A DNA stretch of 64,000 nucleotides from assembly GCA_052267165.1 (NCBI GenBank), contig JBKQHO010000052.1, forward strand, positions 1 to 64,000. Reading direction: 5' to 3'. The DNA is from CAWICD01 sp052267165. Its GTDB lineage: Bacteria; Vulcanimicrobiota; Vulcanimicrobiia; Vulcanimicrobiales; Vulcanimicrobiaceae. The notes beneath the pieces are model-generated. The model did not search any database, had not been told where the DNA came from, and saw only the letters and a list, made by a program, of their open reading frames with translations. Both the position numbers and the translations under genes were made by a program. Of this stretch, positions 50,625-59,255 are shown piece by piece (within the stretch, counting starts at the first letter, position 1; the number at the start of each line of letters is the position of its first letter).

Positions 50625-51763
50625 ACCGCTAACACCTCGGGTGCGATGCCGAGCGCCGGAACGCCGGCGACCCACGTTTGACGCACGACGGGATGGCCGC
50701 CGCGCGCGTCGACCGCGACCAGGTCGGCGCGCATTCCGGGCGCGATGAGGCCGCGGTCCTCGAGTCCCGCGATGCGCGCGGGGCCGCGCGACACCAGGGC
50801 CAGCCCGTCTGCCCAACTGCACGCCCCGTCCGCGACGAGCGCGTACGCCGCGCCGAGCAGCGAGGGAGGATGGTAGTCGGAGCAGAGCGCGTCGAGGTAA
50901 CCGTTTGCCAGCGCTTGGCGAGCCGAGAGGTTGTCGACGTGCGAGCTCCCGCGGCGCGCGTTGGGCGCGCCCATCACGATGCCGAGCCCGTGCGACTGCG
51001 CCGCGGCCGCGGCCTCGTGGTTGACCGGAAATTCCGCGATCGCCACCCCCAGCTGCGCCGCCGTTTCGATCGAGGCGCGCGAGTCGTCGTCGTGCGAGGC
51101 GAGCGACGCGCCGAGCTGACGCGCGTAGTCCGCGATCGCCGCGCGGGTCTGCACGACCCGGTCGCGGCCTTCGAGCCGGTGCACCATCAGGCGGTCGAGC
51201 TCTTCGCTCGTCGAGTTGCGGCCGTAAAACGTCCGCCAGGCTTCTTCGGTCGGGAACTGACCCGAACCCGGCGTGTGGTCCATGTACGAGACCAGCGAGA
51301 CGTGGCCGCCGTCCGCGAACGCGTGCAGCAGGTCGAGTGACCGCGACGTCACGTCGACGCGCAAGTGCAGCCGCTGGTCCGCGCGCAGCGCGCCGTGGAG
51401 CCGGCGCAAGGTTTGCTCGGTCTCCAAGGCGCGCTCGCGGGTGCGCCACTTGCGCGCATCGTCGTCGAGGGTGAGGCACAGGTAGTTGGTCGTGACGCCC
51501 CAGGCGACCAGCAAGGCGTCGTACTCGTACAAGGTCGCGTCGAGCGGGAATTCGGCGCTCGGGCGCGGGTGCGCGAGCTCTTCGAGGCAGTCCGAGTGCA
51601 GGTCGATCAGTCCCGGCACGAGCTCGAGGTCGCCGAGATCGTAGCGCTCGGCGGCTGCGGGCCGCGGGCCGACGTCCGCGATCGTCGCGCCGTCCAGCGT
51701 CACCCACCAGTCGCGCACCTCGCGTTCGCCGGCGAGCATCCGGCGAGCTCGCAACGAGATCAC
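50621..51763 (-). CDS. phnM: alpha-D-ribose 1-methylphosphonate 5-triphosphate diphosphatase PhnM
   Basis: Amidohydrolase-fold enzyme of 380 residues. It removes pyrophosphate from the ribose phosphonate triphosphate made by PhnGHIL before PhnJ cleaves the C-P bond. Metal-binding motifs visible are GLIDLHSDCLEE, SHDDDS, and CSDYHPP near the C-terminus, as in E. coli PhnM. It starts with GTG overlapping the stop of phnL (GTGA at 51763-51760), and its own stop overlaps the HD gene. Confidence 0.95.
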   Translation of the reverse strand: MISLRARRMLAGEREVRDWWVTLDGATIADVGPRPAAAERYDLGDLELVPGLIDLHSDCLEELAHPRPSAEFPLDATLYEYDALLVAWGVTTNYLCLTLDDDARKWRTRERALETEQTLRRLHGALRADQRLHLRVDVTSRSLDLLHAFADGGHVSLVSYMDHTPGSGQFPTEEAWRTFYGRNSTSEELDRLMVHRLEGRDRVVQTRAAIADYARQLGASLASHDDDSRASIETAAQLGVAIAEFPVNHEAAAAAQSHGLGIVMGAPNARRGSSHVDNLSARQALANGYLDALCSDYHPPSLLGAAYALVADGACSWADGLALVSRGPARIAGLEDRGLIAPGMRADLVAVDARGGHPVVRQTWVAGVPALGIAPEVLAV

Positions 51764-52440
51764 GCGGCGACCAGCCTTCCTTCGCGCAGCCGCACGACGC
51801 GGTCGACGAGTCCGGGCAGCTCGGGCAGATCGTGGAAGATCGCGAGGAGCGCCGTGCCCGCGCGCTTGCGCTCGAGCAGGCTCGCGAGTGCGACGCGCCG
51901 CCGTTCGGGGTCGAGCGAGGCCGTCGCTTCGTCGAGCAGCAGCAGCGGGCGCGGACGGGCGAGCGTGAGCGCCAGGTTCAGCATCTGCCGCTGTCCGCCC
52001 GAGAAGGTCGCCGGGGCGAGCTCGTGCAGCTCCGTCTCGAGGCCCAGCGACTCGAGCAGCGCGCAGGCTTCGGCGCGCTCGAGCCCGCAGGCTTCGACCA
52101 GCGAGAGCGCGCTGACGCGCGGCACGACCCGCAAGAACTGCGTCGCCATCGCGACGAGCGTCCGCCGCGCGTCGATGATCTCGCGTTCGCTCGCGGCGAC
52201 CAAGTCGAGCTCGCGCCCGAGCGCCCGCAGCCGGATCTCGCCCGAGTCGGCCAGGGCGCTGCGGTAGACGCAGCGCAGCAGCGACGACTTTCCCGAACCG
52301 CTCGGCCCACGCACGACGGTGCAGGTCCCTGACTCGAGTTCGAGCTCGGCACCGCGTAAGACCGTCAAGCTGCGGCCGCCGTGCAAGTGTTGCGTGTAGC
52401 TCTTGCACAAGCCGCGAATCGAAAGCAGCGGCGCCTTCAT
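51760..52440 (-). CDS. phnL: C-P lyase ABC-type ATPase PhnL
   Basis: A 226-residue ABC ATPase of the C-P lyase system with Walker A RGPSGSGKSS, signature FSGGQRQ, Walker B LLLLDEATASLD and the switch His (FHD). PhnL is required with PhnG, H and I to attach phosphonate to ribose triphosphate, and it associates with the core complex; it is not part of a transporter. It overlaps phnK and phnM by four bases each. Confidence 0.94.
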   Translation of the reverse strand: MKAPLLSIRGLCKSYTQHLHGGRSLTVLRGAELELESGTCTVVRGPSGSGKSSLLRCVYRSALADSGEIRLRALGRELDLVAASEREIIDARRTLVAMATQFLRVVPRVSALSLVEACGLERAEACALLESLGLETELHELAPATFSGGQRQMLNLALTLARPRPLLLLDEATASLDPERRRVALASLLERKRAGTALLAIFHDLPELPGLVDRVVRLREGRLVAA

Positions 52441-53195
52441 GCGACCAACTGCGCGCTGACGAGCAGCTGCGTGTACGGGTGCTGCGGATCGCCCAGGATT
52501 TGATCGGTCAAGCCGCGCTCGACGACCTCCCCGCGATACATCACGAGCAGCCGGTCCGCCAGCATGCGCATCACGGCGAGATCGTGCGAGACGACCAGCA
52601 GCGCGAAGCGGCGCTCGAGCTGCAGGCGCCGGACGAGGTCGAGGATGCGAGCCTGCACCGAGACGTCGAGCCCCGCCGTCGGCTCGTCGAGCAGCAGCAC
52701 GGGCGGCGCGGTCGCAAGCGCTTTCGCCAGCTGGACGCGCTGCCGCATGCCGCCCGAGAACAGCTCGACCGGAACGTCGAAGCGCTCCGCCGGCAACTCC
52801 ATCGCCTCGTGATACGACCGCGCGCGCTCGCGCACGCGCCCGAAGGAGCGCCAGCCCGCGCCGAGCATCGTCGAGGCGATGTTTCCGCCCGCCGTCAACG
52901 TGAAATCCAGCCCTTGCTGCGGCGTCTGGTAGACCATGCCGATCGACTCGCAGCGCAGCCGCCGGCGGCGCGCCCCGCGAATGCCGGTCACGTCCTCGCC
53001 TGCGACGACGACGCGCCCCGCGCTCGGAACCAAGTCGAGGCTGGCGCAGCCGACTACGGTCGATTTGCCCGAACCGGACTCGCCGACGATGCCGAGCACC
53101 TCGCCCGCTTCGAGGTCGAACGAGACGTCGCGGCAGCCGAGCGTCCCGTCCGGATAGCGCAACGTCACGTCGCGCAGCTCGAGCAGCGAGCTCAT
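52437..53195 (-). CDS. phnK: C-P lyase ABC-type ATPase PhnK
   Basis: A 252-residue ABC ATPase with Walker A GESGSGKST, signature FSGGMRQR and Walker B VLLLDEPTAGLD. PhnK binds the PhnGHIJ core near PhnJ in the E. coli complex. The C-terminus has the oligopeptide-ABC-like DPQHPYTQLLV found in PhnK. ATG overlaps the phnJ stop (ATGA). Order J-K-L-M is the standard one. Confidence 0.95.
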   Translation of the reverse strand: MSSLLELRDVTLRYPDGTLGCRDVSFDLEAGEVLGIVGESGSGKSTVVGCASLDLVPSAGRVVVAGEDVTGIRGARRRRLRCESIGMVYQTPQQGLDFTLTAGGNIASTMLGAGWRSFGRVRERARSYHEAMELPAERFDVPVELFSGGMRQRVQLAKALATAPPVLLLDEPTAGLDVSVQARILDLVRRLQLERRFALLVVSHDLAVMRMLADRLLVMYRGEVVERGLTDQILGDPQHPYTQLLVSAQLVA

Positions 53196-54055
53196 GCTCC
53201 AGCTCGCATTCGTTTGCAGTAGTCGACGTCGGAACAGATCCAGCGGTGTTCGTCCGTGGCGTCGTCCTCGACGAGGAAGGTCGCAGCCGCGCCGCAGAGC
53301 GCGCAAGCGCTTCCACTGCGCTCGATCTCGAAGGGCCGGTCCTCGAAGGTGACGGGCGCAACGCGCGTGTAGGGCGGCACCGCGTAGACGATCGCTTCGC
53401 GGCCCGCCCCGAAGAGCGAGACGAACGGTGCGCCGTCGAGCCGCATGACGTCGTGCCGCGGTATCGGGCTCGGGCTCATCACGTACGTGTCGTTGACGAC
53501 GACGGGATGGCTGTGCGAGAACGACGAGTGGTCGCGCCGCGCTAAGTCTTCGTACAGGTAGAGCCAGATCGGCGCGTAATCGCGTTCGGCGTGCAGGCGG
53601 CGCGTCACCGACGGGCGCGCGTCGACGATGCGCAACGGATCGGCGATCGGCACTTGAAAGACGAGCACCTGCTCCTCGTGCAGCGCGTCTTCGGGGATGC
53701 GGTGACGCGTTTGAATGAGCGTCGCGGCGCGCGCGTCGCTGGTCGTCGCCACGCCGGTCGTGCGGCGGACCAAGTCCCGGATCGCGATCGCGTTCATGCT
53801 CTCGTCGTCGCCTTGGTCGTACACCTTGACGACGTCCTCGGCGACCAGCGTGGAGAGCGTCACCTGCAGCCCGCCGCTTCCCCAGCCGCGCGCGACCGGC
53901 ATCTCGCGCGAAGCGAAGGGCACTTGATGGCCCGGCAGGCAGATCGCTTTGAGCAGCGCGCGGCGCACGTCGCGTTTGGCCGACTCGTCGAGATAGGCGA
54001 AGCGGTAGCCCGTGCTGCGGCTCCCGCGCCGCGCGAGCTCGGCGACGTTATTCAT
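53192..54055 (-). CDS. phnJ: radical SAM C-P lyase PhnJ
   Basis: Catalytic C-P bond-cleaving enzyme of 287 residues. Four Cys near the C-terminus, C251, C254, C274 and C280 (CALC and CSDVDYC), match the unusual PhnJ iron-sulfur arrangement C-x2-C-x19-C-x5-C. The glycyl-radical candidate G42 lies in LPGHQVPFASREMP. It converts ribose 1-phosphonate 5-phosphate to a cyclic phosphate and releases the hydrocarbon (methane from methylphosphonate). Its start overlaps phnI by eight bases. All key residues are present, so it should be active. Confidence 0.97.
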   Translation of the reverse strand: MNNVAELARRGSRSTGYRFAYLDESAKRDVRRALLKAICLPGHQVPFASREMPVARGWGSGGLQVTLSTLVAEDVVKVYDQGDDESMNAIAIRDLVRRTTGVATTSDARAATLIQTRHRIPEDALHEEQVLVFQVPIADPLRIVDARPSVTRRLHAERDYAPIWLYLYEDLARRDHSSFSHSHPVVVNDTYVMSPSPIPRHDVMRLDGAPFVSLFGAGREAIVYAVPPYTRVAPVTFEDRPFEIERSGSACALCGAAATFLVEDDATDEHRWICSDVDYCKRMRAGA

Positions 54056-55133
54056 CGCTTCCCTCCACGGCGGCGCGCACGCGCTCGAGCTCGGTGGCGA
54101 AGGTCACGTGATGCGGGAGCTTGAGGTGTTCGACGAAGCCGGCCGCTTCCTGACCGTCGACGGTCAGCGTCAGGAACTCGCGATCGTCGTACGGTGCGCG
54201 CTCGCCGTCGGCCGCAAGTCCGGCGCGGGCCGCGGCCGCATCGAGCATGGCGCCCGCGATCGCGCGCCGCTCGACGCGTCCGGGCGTCGCGCCGAAACCG
54301 AGCGTGAAGGCGGCATCGGCCTCGCCGTCGTCGTGGACCGCGTAGAGCGCCACCTCGGCGAAGGTCGCGACGAACGAGCCGACCACGAAGCGCTCTCCGG
54401 TGTCGGGTCGCTCGAGGCACACCGGAACCTCGCCCGTGCGCAGCTCGACGAGCGTCGGGTCGCGGCGCTGGCCGTAACCGCGAATCCCGCCGTACGCGAG
54501 CGCCGTCAGCGCGCCCGTCTCCCCGCGCGCCAGACTCTGCAGAAAGGGACCGCGCTCGGTCTTCGGCGTCGTCGTGCGCGTGATGTCGTCGGCCTGCGCG
54601 AGCTCACACGCGGCCAGCAGTCCTTCCGCGGCGAGCGTCGCGTGCGCCGGGGGCAGACGGTCCGGCAGGGCGGCCGCATCTCCTGCGAACGGCGCATCGG
54701 CCGAATCGAACCGTGCGGGCGCGGCGTCGCATGCTCCGGTCGCGCGGTCGAAGTCGAGCAGACGGCGCTCGTAGTCGCGCGAGGCGCCGAGGAACTGTCC
54801 TCCGCGCGGCTCGGCGAAAGCTGGCGTGATGCGGCGCAGCGGCCGCCAATCCGCGGGTGACGTGCGAAGGTGCGCGCGCCGCGGCAACATCGCCGACCAT
54901 GCGCGCACCAGCGATACGGCTCGCGCGAGATCGCCTTGGGCTTGCGCGAAGGCGCGCGCGCAGACCCGCGGTTCGACGATGCCGGCCTCGGCCATGATTT
55001 GATCGACGATCAGCGGATAACGCTGGATAAGGCCGGAGAACTCGTCCTCGCCGCCCTCGGGCGCGCGCGACGCGAGCAGTTCGGCTGCCGCCTGAACTGC
55101 CGCCTCGCGGTTGGCGACCGTGGTGTACCCCAT
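54048..55133 (-). CDS. phnI: C-P lyase core subunit PhnI
   Basis: Core subunit and nucleosidase-like catalytic component, 361 residues, close to the E. coli length. It starts MGYTTVANREAAVQAAAELL and has the C-terminal LPHHVTFATELERVRAAV typical of PhnI. The middle includes DDITRTTTPKTERGPFLQSL, which is conserved in the family. With PhnG, H and L it exchanges the base of ATP for phosphonate. The start overlaps the stop of phnH by one base (TGATG). Confidence 0.95.
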   Translation of the reverse strand: MGYTTVANREAAVQAAAELLASRAPEGGEDEFSGLIQRYPLIVDQIMAEAGIVEPRVCARAFAQAQGDLARAVSLVRAWSAMLPRRAHLRTSPADWRPLRRITPAFAEPRGGQFLGASRDYERRLLDFDRATGACDAAPARFDSADAPFAGDAAALPDRLPPAHATLAAEGLLAACELAQADDITRTTTPKTERGPFLQSLARGETGALTALAYGGIRGYGQRRDPTLVELRTGEVPVCLERPDTGERFVVGSFVATFAEVALYAVHDDGEADAAFTLGFGATPGRVERRAIAGAMLDAAAARAGLAADGERAPYDDREFLTLTVDGQEAAGFVEHLKLPHHVTFATELERVRAAVEGSDE

Positions 55134-55672
55134 CAGTCGAGCACCTCGAGCACCGTCGAACGCGGCAGTCCGAGCAACGTCCCATCGTCGCAGCACAGCA
55201 GCAGGTCGACGCCGCAGGGATAGTCGCGGCACGCCGAATCGCGTACGGCCAGCGCTTCGCGGTCGAGCGGCAGGTCGACCGCGAGAGCGCCGTCGACGCC
55301 GGGGCCGCGCAGACGCACGCGCGTGCGCGGCGCCGCATCGCAGGCCGCAATCACGACGGTCGCACCCTCCTGCGGAGATTCCTCGCTGCCGCGCGGAGCG
55401 GTCGCGATCAGCGGCGCGGGCGGCACGCCGGCCGGCACGTGGACGTAGCCCTCGCCTTCGGCGCCGCGGCCGTCGTCGAAGACCGCGGCGATGACGAGCC
55501 TTGCGTTTGCCTCGGCGGCGCCCATCCCCGCGTCGGCCGGAGCGTGACGCGGTCGACCCGGATACGCGAAAGCCAGCAGCGCTGCGCGGAACGCCGCGTG
55601 CAGCGTCTCGTCGCGAGCGACGGCAGTATTCCATCCTCGCTGCGCCGCGGAAGGGTACCTACCGCCGTTCAT
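55133..55672 (-). CDS. phnH: C-P lyase subunit PhnH
   Basis: A 179-residue core subunit. Recognised by position and by FAYPGRPRH near the N-terminus and CRDYPCGVDLLLCCDDGTLLGLPRST at the C-terminus in outline, both PhnH-like. The fold is related to PLP transferases but has no cofactor. It shares a TGATG stop/start overlap with phnG. Confidence 0.92.
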   Translation of the reverse strand: MNGGRYPSAAQRGWNTAVARDETLHAAFRAALLAFAYPGRPRHAPADAGMGAAEANARLVIAAVFDDGRGAEGEGYVHVPAGVPPAPLIATAPRGSEESPQEGATVVIAACDAAPRTRVRLRGPGVDGALAVDLPLDREALAVRDSACRDYPCGVDLLLCCDDGTLLGLPRSTVLEVLD

Positions 55673-56058
55673 CAGACGCGGGTCCTGGCCACGCCGCGCG
55701 CCTGCGCCTCGCGGGCCTGCCGTTCGGCTTCCAAGGCCTCTGCGGCGAGCCGGGTGACGGCGTCGCTCGGCCGCGCATCGCAGACTGCCGAAGCCACGGC
55801 GGCTTCGCGGTCGAAGCCCATCACGCAGCCCCAGCCCTCGGTGCCGTCGAGCTGCACGCGCGCGGTCGTGATCGCGACCTCGGTAAAGCAGAACGTGCCG
55901 GCGCGGCTTTCCAGCTCGAGCATGATCGTGCCGGGCTCCGGTGCCTCGAGCAACTCGACCGCCGTGCCTTGCAACGCGCGGTCGGCGAGCGCCAGCAACG
56001 CCTCACGCTGCACGCGTGCGGCGGCGGCCAGCCCTGCCGAACGTTCCTCGGCCGTCAC
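55672..56058 (-). CDS. phnG: C-P lyase subunit PhnG
   Basis: A 128-residue subunit of the C-P lyase core. The start is GTG 56058, overlapping the phnE stop (GTGA). Recognisable segments are ELLEAPEPGTIMLELESRAG, FCFTEVAITTARVQL and MGFDREAA. It ends in a long charged helix (LEAERQAREAQARGVARTRV). The operon goes straight from the transporter genes to phnG with no phnF regulator between them. Confidence 0.92.
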   Translation of the reverse strand: MTAEERSAGLAAAARVQREALLALADRALQGTAVELLEAPEPGTIMLELESRAGTFCFTEVAITTARVQLDGTEGWGCVMGFDREAAVASAVCDARPSDAVTRLAAEALEAERQAREAQARGVARTRV

Positions 56059-56864
56059 AGAATCCGCTTGCGCAGCGTCGCGGAGAGCCGTTCGGCCGCC
56101 ATCACGAGCGCGAAGTTGACGATCAGATACAAGGCGACGTCGCGGTACTCGAACAGGCTCATCGCCGTGGTGAGCTGGAAGCCGATCCCGCCCGCGCCGA
56201 CGAAGCCGAGCACCAGGCTGGAGCGGATGTTCTCGTCGAGCCGATACAAGCCGATGCCGAGCAGTGACGGCGCGACGCCGGGGATTACCGCATGCGTGAA
56301 CACGGCGAGCGGGTGCGCGCCGGTCAGCGTCAGCGCCTCGACGGGACCCATGTCCATGTCCTCGATCACCTCGGCGAACAGGCGTCCCAGCATCCCGATC
56401 GAGTGCACCGAGAGCGCGAGCACGCCGGCGAACGGTCCCAAGCCGACGGCCGTCACGAATAGCAGTGCCCACACCAGGTCCGGGATTGCGCGAAAGACGG
56501 CGATCAGCGAGCGCGCGAGCGAATAGAGCGCCTTCGATGGCGTCATGTTGCGCGCGGCCAGGACTGCGAGCGGCATCGCGAAGACGATCGCTGCGGCGGT
56601 GCCCAGGATCGCCGTGTCGAGCGTGACGAGCGACGGCCACCACGCCGACGCGAAGGCCGCGAGGTTCGGCGGCCAGGAACGGCGCAGGATGTCGGCCATG
56701 CCGGCGGCGCCGGTGATGAGATCCTGCGGGCGGGAATGCGTTACCAGTACGGCTTGGCCGACCAGTGCCACGACCCCGAGTGCGATCGCCAGCCGAACGA
56801 CGAAGTCGTTGCGCCCCGGAAGTGCGAGCGCCGGTTCGCTCGTGACCGCCGCCGCGGCTCTCAC
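56055..56864 (-). CDS. phnE: phosphonate ABC transporter permease PhnE
   Basis: A 269-residue inner membrane permease with about six helices (for example FVVRLAIALGVVALVGQAVLV, LVTLDTAILGTAAAIVFAMP) and the cytoplasmic loop EALTLTGAHPLAVFTHAVIP that contacts the ATPase. Only one permease gene is present, so it is expected to act as a homodimer with PhnC. Its start overlaps phnC by four bases. Confidence 0.94.
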   Translation of the reverse strand: MRAAAAVTSEPALALPGRNDFVVRLAIALGVVALVGQAVLVTHSRPQDLITGAAGMADILRRSWPPNLAAFASAWWPSLVTLDTAILGTAAAIVFAMPLAVLAARNMTPSKALYSLARSLIAVFRAIPDLVWALLFVTAVGLGPFAGVLALSVHSIGMLGRLFAEVIEDMDMGPVEALTLTGAHPLAVFTHAVIPGVAPSLLGIGLYRLDENIRSSLVLGFVGAGGIGFQLTTAMSLFEYRDVALYLIVNFALVMAAERLSATLRKRIL

Positions 56865-57622
56865 GCAGCGACTTCGCCGTAGAGCGAGGTCACCAGCTCC
56901 ATGGGCACGCGCGCCGACGGCAAATCGAACGCGACCGAGCCGCGCCGCAAGCCCAGGATGCGGTCGGCGTAGCGCAATGCGAGCTCGGGTTGGTGAAGCA
57001 CCGCAAGGACAGCCAGCTCGTGCTCGCGTGCTAGCCGCTGCAACAGCGCCAAGACCGTCTCGGCGGCCTCGGGGTCGAGGCTGGCCACCGGCTCGTCGGC
57101 CAGCAGCACCCGCGGCTCCTGCGCGAGCGCGCGCGCGATCGCGACGCGCTGCGCTTGGCCGCCGGAGAGCGTGCTCGCGCGCTGCATGGCGAGCGAGGTC
57201 AAGCCGACCGTTTGCAGGTGGCGATACGCTGCCGGCAGTTCGCGCCGCGGCAGCGCGCCGAGCCGCGTGCGCAAGTCGTCGCAGCGACCCAGCGCCCCGC
57301 CCGCGACGTTCGATAGCACGCTGCTGCGTTTGACGAGGTTGGCGTGCTGCGAGACGATCGCGACGGCGCGGCGCGCGCGCTGCAGCGTCTTGCCGGAAAG
57401 CCTCGCCAGGTCGTTGCCCGCGACGTCGATCGTGCCCGTTCCGGGCGTCAACAGGCGCACGATGCAGCGCAGCAAGGTCGATTTACCGCTGCCGTTCGCG
57501 CCGAGGATCACCACGAACTCGCCGGCGCGCACGGACAAGCTGACGTCGCGCAAGACGTCGACTCCGGTAGTCGGCCAGCGCAAGCCGAGATTGCGAACCT
57601 CAAGAAGCCGCTCGCCGCTCAC
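56861..57622 (-). CDS. phnC: phosphonate ABC transporter ATPase PhnC
   Basis: A 253-residue ATPase of the phosphonate importer with Walker A LGANGSGKST, signature LSGGQAQR, Walker B VLLADEPVASLD and the switch His in LHQPELA. It lies four bases after phnD and overlaps phnE. It powers uptake of PhnD-bound phosphonates. Confidence 0.94.
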   Translation of the reverse strand: MSGERLLEVRNLGLRWPTTGVDVLRDVSLSVRAGEFVVILGANGSGKSTLLRCIVRLLTPGTGTIDVAGNDLARLSGKTLQRARRAVAIVSQHANLVKRSSVLSNVAGGALGRCDDLRTRLGALPRRELPAAYRHLQTVGLTSLAMQRASTLSGGQAQRVAIARALAQEPRVLLADEPVASLDPEAAETVLALLQRLAREHELAVLAVLHQPELALRYADRILGLRRGSVAFDLPSARVPMELVTSLYGEVAA

Positions 57623-57626
57623 GGGC

Positions 57627-58535
57627 TTAGTGGTCGAGATTGGCCTGATCGAAGTTCATCGTCTTGACGAGATCGCGAACTTGATCGTACGCGCTGTCGC
57701 TCTGCGAAATGTACTTCGTGGTTCCTTTGGCCGGGAGCACTTTGACCAGATCCGGGGGAAGCTGCGAGAAGTCGAGCGTCATGAAGGCGTCGACGATCCG
57801 CTTCTTGAGCGGTGCCGGCAGCGTGCGCCGGATCGCGACCGGGTCGTTAGGGATCGGAGCGGAACGCCACAGCGTGAGGTAGTCGCCGGCGGCATACTCG
57901 CCGACTTGCGTGGCCGCGTCGATCTCTTGGCTGTTGAGCTCGCCCGCGTCGACCTTGTGATTGCGGATCGCCTCGAACGACGAGGTGTGGCTGCCCGCAT
58001 AGACCGGTTTGACCGCGGCGTCGGGATCGATCCCGTTCTTACGCAGGGCGTAGGCGGGGAAGAGGTGCCCCGAGGTCGAGGCCGGATCGGAATAGGCGAA
58101 GGAACGGCCGACGACGTCCTTGAGCGTGCTGAGGCCCGAGCCTTTCCAGGTGACGATGCTGGCGGTGTAGGTGCTCGGGTTGCCGTTCGCGTCGTCGTAG
58201 GTGGCGAAGACGTCGGCGCCGGCCAGCTCGTGCGCGAAGACGTAGCCGAGCGGACCGAACTCGGCTACGTCCAGCTTGCCGTTGCGCATCGCTTCGATCT
58301 CAGCGTTGTAGCTCGGCGTGATGAACACGTCGACCGGACAGCCGATCTTGGCGGCCAGCAGCTTCGAAAGCGACTCGTAGACCGGCGTGAGCCGGGCTGA
58401 CGCCTCGTAGGGCTCGACCCCGAAGCGGACGGTGCCCCCTTCGGGACAATCGGCGGCAAAGGCGGCCGCGCCGGTCGCGAGCGACGCGCAGACAAATGCC
58501 GCGGCGAGCGAACAGCGAACCAATAAACCACGCAT
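57627..58535 (-). CDS. phnD: phosphonate-binding periplasmic protein PhnD
   Basis: A 302-residue substrate-binding protein with a signal peptide (LLVRCSLAAAFVCASLATGAAAFA) and the PhnD pattern VRFGVEPYEAS, LDVAEFGPLGYVFA, YSDPASTSGHLFP and HKVDAGELNS. The Ser/Thr-rich STSG segment binds the phosphonate group. ATG 58535 follows GGGAGA at 11 bases; an upstream ATG (58586) would place charged residues before the signal peptide. It is first in the operon, downstream of a candidate Pho-type repeat. Confidence 0.94.
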   Translation of the reverse strand: MRGLLVRCSLAAAFVCASLATGAAAFAADCPEGGTVRFGVEPYEASARLTPVYESLSKLLAAKIGCPVDVFITPSYNAEIEAMRNGKLDVAEFGPLGYVFAHELAGADVFATYDDANGNPSTYTASIVTWKGSGLSTLKDVVGRSFAYSDPASTSGHLFPAYALRKNGIDPDAAVKPVYAGSHTSSFEAIRNHKVDAGELNSQEIDAATQVGEYAAGDYLTLWRSAPIPNDPVAIRRTLPAPLKKRIVDAFMTLDFSQLPPDLVKVLPAKGTTKYISQSDSAYDQVRDLVKTMNFDQANLDH

Positions 58536-58592
58536 CACGACGAGCGTCTCCCTTTCGAAGCGCAAGGTGCTTACAAACGACACCATGCGTCG

Positions 58593-58612
58593 GCAAGGTT
58601 AAAGCAAGGTTA
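58593..58612 (-). promoter_or_regulatory. candidate Pho-box-like direct repeat upstream of phnD
   Basis: GCAAGGTTA occurs at 58593-58601 and 58604-58612, a period of exactly 11 bases; on the operon's strand this reads TAACCTTGC twice. A partial third copy GCAAGGT lies at 58562-58568. Direct repeats with one-turn spacing are how PhoB/PhoP-type regulators bind, and phn operons are usually phosphate-starvation controlled. The repeat is 58-77 bases upstream of the phnD start. The sequence does not match the E. coli Pho box; a lineage-specific version is inferred. Confidence 0.45.
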
Positions 58613-58646
58613 GCCCTAGCTCAACGTTTGCTTATCTCGCCCTACG

Positions 58647-58862
58647 GTGGCGATATTAGGAGCGGTTGTCGCGGATCGCGGCGCGGACGTGGAAGATCGC
58701 ACCGTCGATGTCATGCTTCGCGTCGCCGCGCAGTGTGAGGGCGGCGGGGTTTTGCTCCTCACGCGTCACGTCGTAGCGGGCCCGCTGCAAGGCATCGAGC
58801 GCGCGCTGCAAGCGGCCGTGGTGGTCGAGGCCCGGAGCGTCTCGGCGAGCAAGCAGCTCTAA
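58647..58862 (+). CDS. small hypothetical protein
   Basis: A 71-residue protein starting with GTG, divergent from the phn operon. Composition and high G/C at third positions look coding (MAILGAVVADRGADVEDRTV, LLLTRHVVAGPLQGIERALQ, VVVEARSVSASKQL). The strand-helix pattern would suit an ACT-like or ferredoxin-like small domain. No ribosome binding site stands out. The opposite strand is also open here but reads Arg-rich. Confidence 0.42.
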   Translation: MAILGAVVADRGADVEDRTVDVMLRVAAQCEGGGVLLLTRHVVAGPLQGIERALQAAVVVEARSVSASKQL

Positions 58863-59255
58863 TAAGCGCCTAACCTGGCAGCTTGGCCGAGGCAACCAGA
58901 CTTGCTCGGGCAGGCGAGCGTAGCAGGCCGCTCGTGCGAGCGAGCTTCGCGAGGGTCTCGTCAGCGTCCCACTCGCGGTTCGGGTGCTTGTTCGGCTCGG
59001 CCACGCGCGCACGCGTGCGTAGCTTGATGCAACTCGTGCAGCGCGTTCATTGCAATTCGAAAGGCGACTGCTCAATGTTTTTGACGGCCGCCACATTTTT
59101 GGATTTAGCGCGGCAGCCAACATTGGGCTATTTGCTCACATATGAACTATTAAGTTTCCGTAATGATGAGCCGAAAGGTCGTATAGCGGTAGTTAGCTCC
59201 GCTCCACTTCAACGGATGGCAATAGCTCCTAACGCTAAGGAAGGCGGATCAGAGT
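58863..59255. other. 393-bp intergenic region, AT-richer in its second half
   Basis: No convincing gene. The part from about 59080 to 59230 is clearly less GC-rich than the rest of the window and contains short runs such as TTTTTGGATTTAG. It probably holds the promoter of the KGG-repeat gene downstream. No tRNA-like clover-leaf was found. Confidence 0.4.

Noticed and set aside
58861..59095. possible tRNA in the spacer before the KGG gene
   Set aside because: Short GC-rich palindromes are present, but no acceptor stem, anticodon loop and T-loop set could be assembled.
58656..59123. 155-codon minus-strand frame upstream of phnD, as a possible phnF regulator
   Set aside because: Arg/Ser-rich with no GntR-type winged helix; the divergent plus-strand frame is the better candidate.
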